The position numbers were made by a program, and so were the translations under genes. This document shows, one piece after another, positions 63,608 to 64,000 of a stretch of DNA of 64,000 bases. The notes beneath the pieces are model-generated. The model ran no database searches. It was not told where the DNA came from and saw nothing but the letters and a program-made list of their open reading frames with translations. Origin of the DNA: JAVWHX01 sp036639875 (GTDB taxonomy: Bacteria > Bacillota_I > Bacilli_A > Erysipelotrichales > Coprobacillaceae); NCBI GenBank assembly GCA_036639875.1, contig JAVWHX010000001.1, positions 1 through 64,000 on the forward strand. The letters are read 5' to 3'. Each line of letters opens with the position of its first letter. Positions within the stretch are counted from its first letter, which is position 1.

Positions 63608-64000
63608 TTATTTTGTTGTTGCTCTTGGCATTAGAAGATGTTGAACAGGAACTTCCTTAGAATCAATTTCTTCTTCATTTAAGATTTTTGTTAATAAACG
63701 AACTGCTAAAGCACCCATATCATAAACAGGAACATGAACAGACGTTAATGAAGGTCTACACATTAATGCATAGCTTGTATTCATCATACCAATAACTTCC
63801 ATATCATCAGGAATCTTAATGTTGTTATCAACAGCAGCATTTACAACAGCAACAGCTTCCTTATCATATCCAGCAAATACAACATCAGGCTTATGAGTTT
63901 TGAAATACTCTAAGAATTGAGGATAACTTTTTTCATAATGTGTTGATGTATGAATGATTTTATTCTCTTTATCAAAAACAAGATTATGTTTTTGATAAGC
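63608..64000 (-). CDS. LacI-family transcriptional regulator (5' part beyond window)
   Basis: The visible 130 residues are the C-terminal half of the periplasmic-binding-like effector domain of LacI/GalR regulators. They include KPDVVFAGYDKEAVAVVNAAVDNNIKIPDDMEVIGM (in parts: VVFAGYDKEAVAVVN, IKIPDDMEVIGM) and RPSLTSVHVPVYDMGALAVRLL (in parts: LTSVHVPVYDMG). The helix-turn-helix lies beyond position 64000. The effector sugar is unknown. It sits after a roughly 60-bp AT-rich gap upstream of the LCP gene start. Confidence 0.9.
   Translation of the reverse strand, partial: AYQKHNLVFDKENKIIHTSTHYEKSYPQFLEYFKTHKPDVVFAGYDKEAVAVVNAAVDNNIKIPDDMEVIGMMNTSYALMCRPSLTSVHVPVYDMGALAVRLLTKILNEEEIDSKEVPVQHLLMPRATTK

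Overview
The window is AT-rich, low-GC Firmicutes DNA. Strong Shine-Dalgarno sites (GGAGG type) precede most genes, two T-box leaders are present, and the core operon order is the Firmicutes one (ligA-camS-gatCAB, with a TrmA/RlmD-type methyltransferase downstream). Gene content (type IV pili, CamS-type lipoprotein, LCP protein, MurR/RpiR regulator, GatCAB) fits a gut Firmicute, most plausibly an Erysipelotrichia/Coprobacillaceae-type bacterium. That placement is inference and no marker gene fixes it. The window starts in lspA and ends inside a LacI-family regulator.

Layout. 0-9.6 kb is housekeeping: lspA, two hemolysin-III paralogues around a DUF1836 regulator, a membrane-anchored MutS-like ATPase, uppP, rarA, a NERD-HRDC gene bracketed by 50-bp direct repeats, and a membrane GGDEF protein. 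9.6-15.1 kb is accessory: a small unknown gene, a PD-(D/E)XK-type protein, a FUSC permease, a divergent flavin-oxidoreductase/WYL-regulator pair with a candidate operator, and wreckage of a conjugative-element gene. 15.1-19.9 kb holds an RlmD-like methyltransferase, a stand-alone c-di-GMP-I (GEMM-I) riboswitch with no recognisable target ORF, pepD, and an RsuA-type pseudouridine synthase that seems to start at ATT, coupled to a small ParB-like gene. 19.9-22.9 kb is a tryptophan-type ABC transporter under a T-box whose specifier reads UGG.

22.9-33.9 kb is a full type IV pilus locus on the minus strand, from major pilin to PilT. It includes PilB with an MshEN-type N-terminus and a pilin-like protein carrying four CBM5/12-like repeats. 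A divergent 995-residue GGDEF-GGDEF-EAL protein sits beside it. 37-45 kb carries transport, metabolic and signalling genes, including a third GGDEF protein. 45.5-56.2 kb holds an RNA methyltransferase, gatBAC, camS, ligA and pcrA. 56.3-64 kb holds a histidine phosphatase, a ROK protein, a MerR regulator, ribF, truB, an FKBP-like lipoprotein, tyrS with a Tyr T-box, an LCP protein and a LacI-type regulator.

The most coherent theme is c-di-GMP. Three GGDEF proteins (one also EAL) share the window with a GEMM-I riboswitch and a pilus system whose assembly ATPase has a putative c-di-GMP-binding domain. The best candidates for something undescribed are: the orphan riboswitch, which seems to gate a short non-coding transcript; a short terminated transcript next to the pilin promoter; the repeat-bearing pilin-like protein; and the repeat-bracketed NERD-HRDC cassette.
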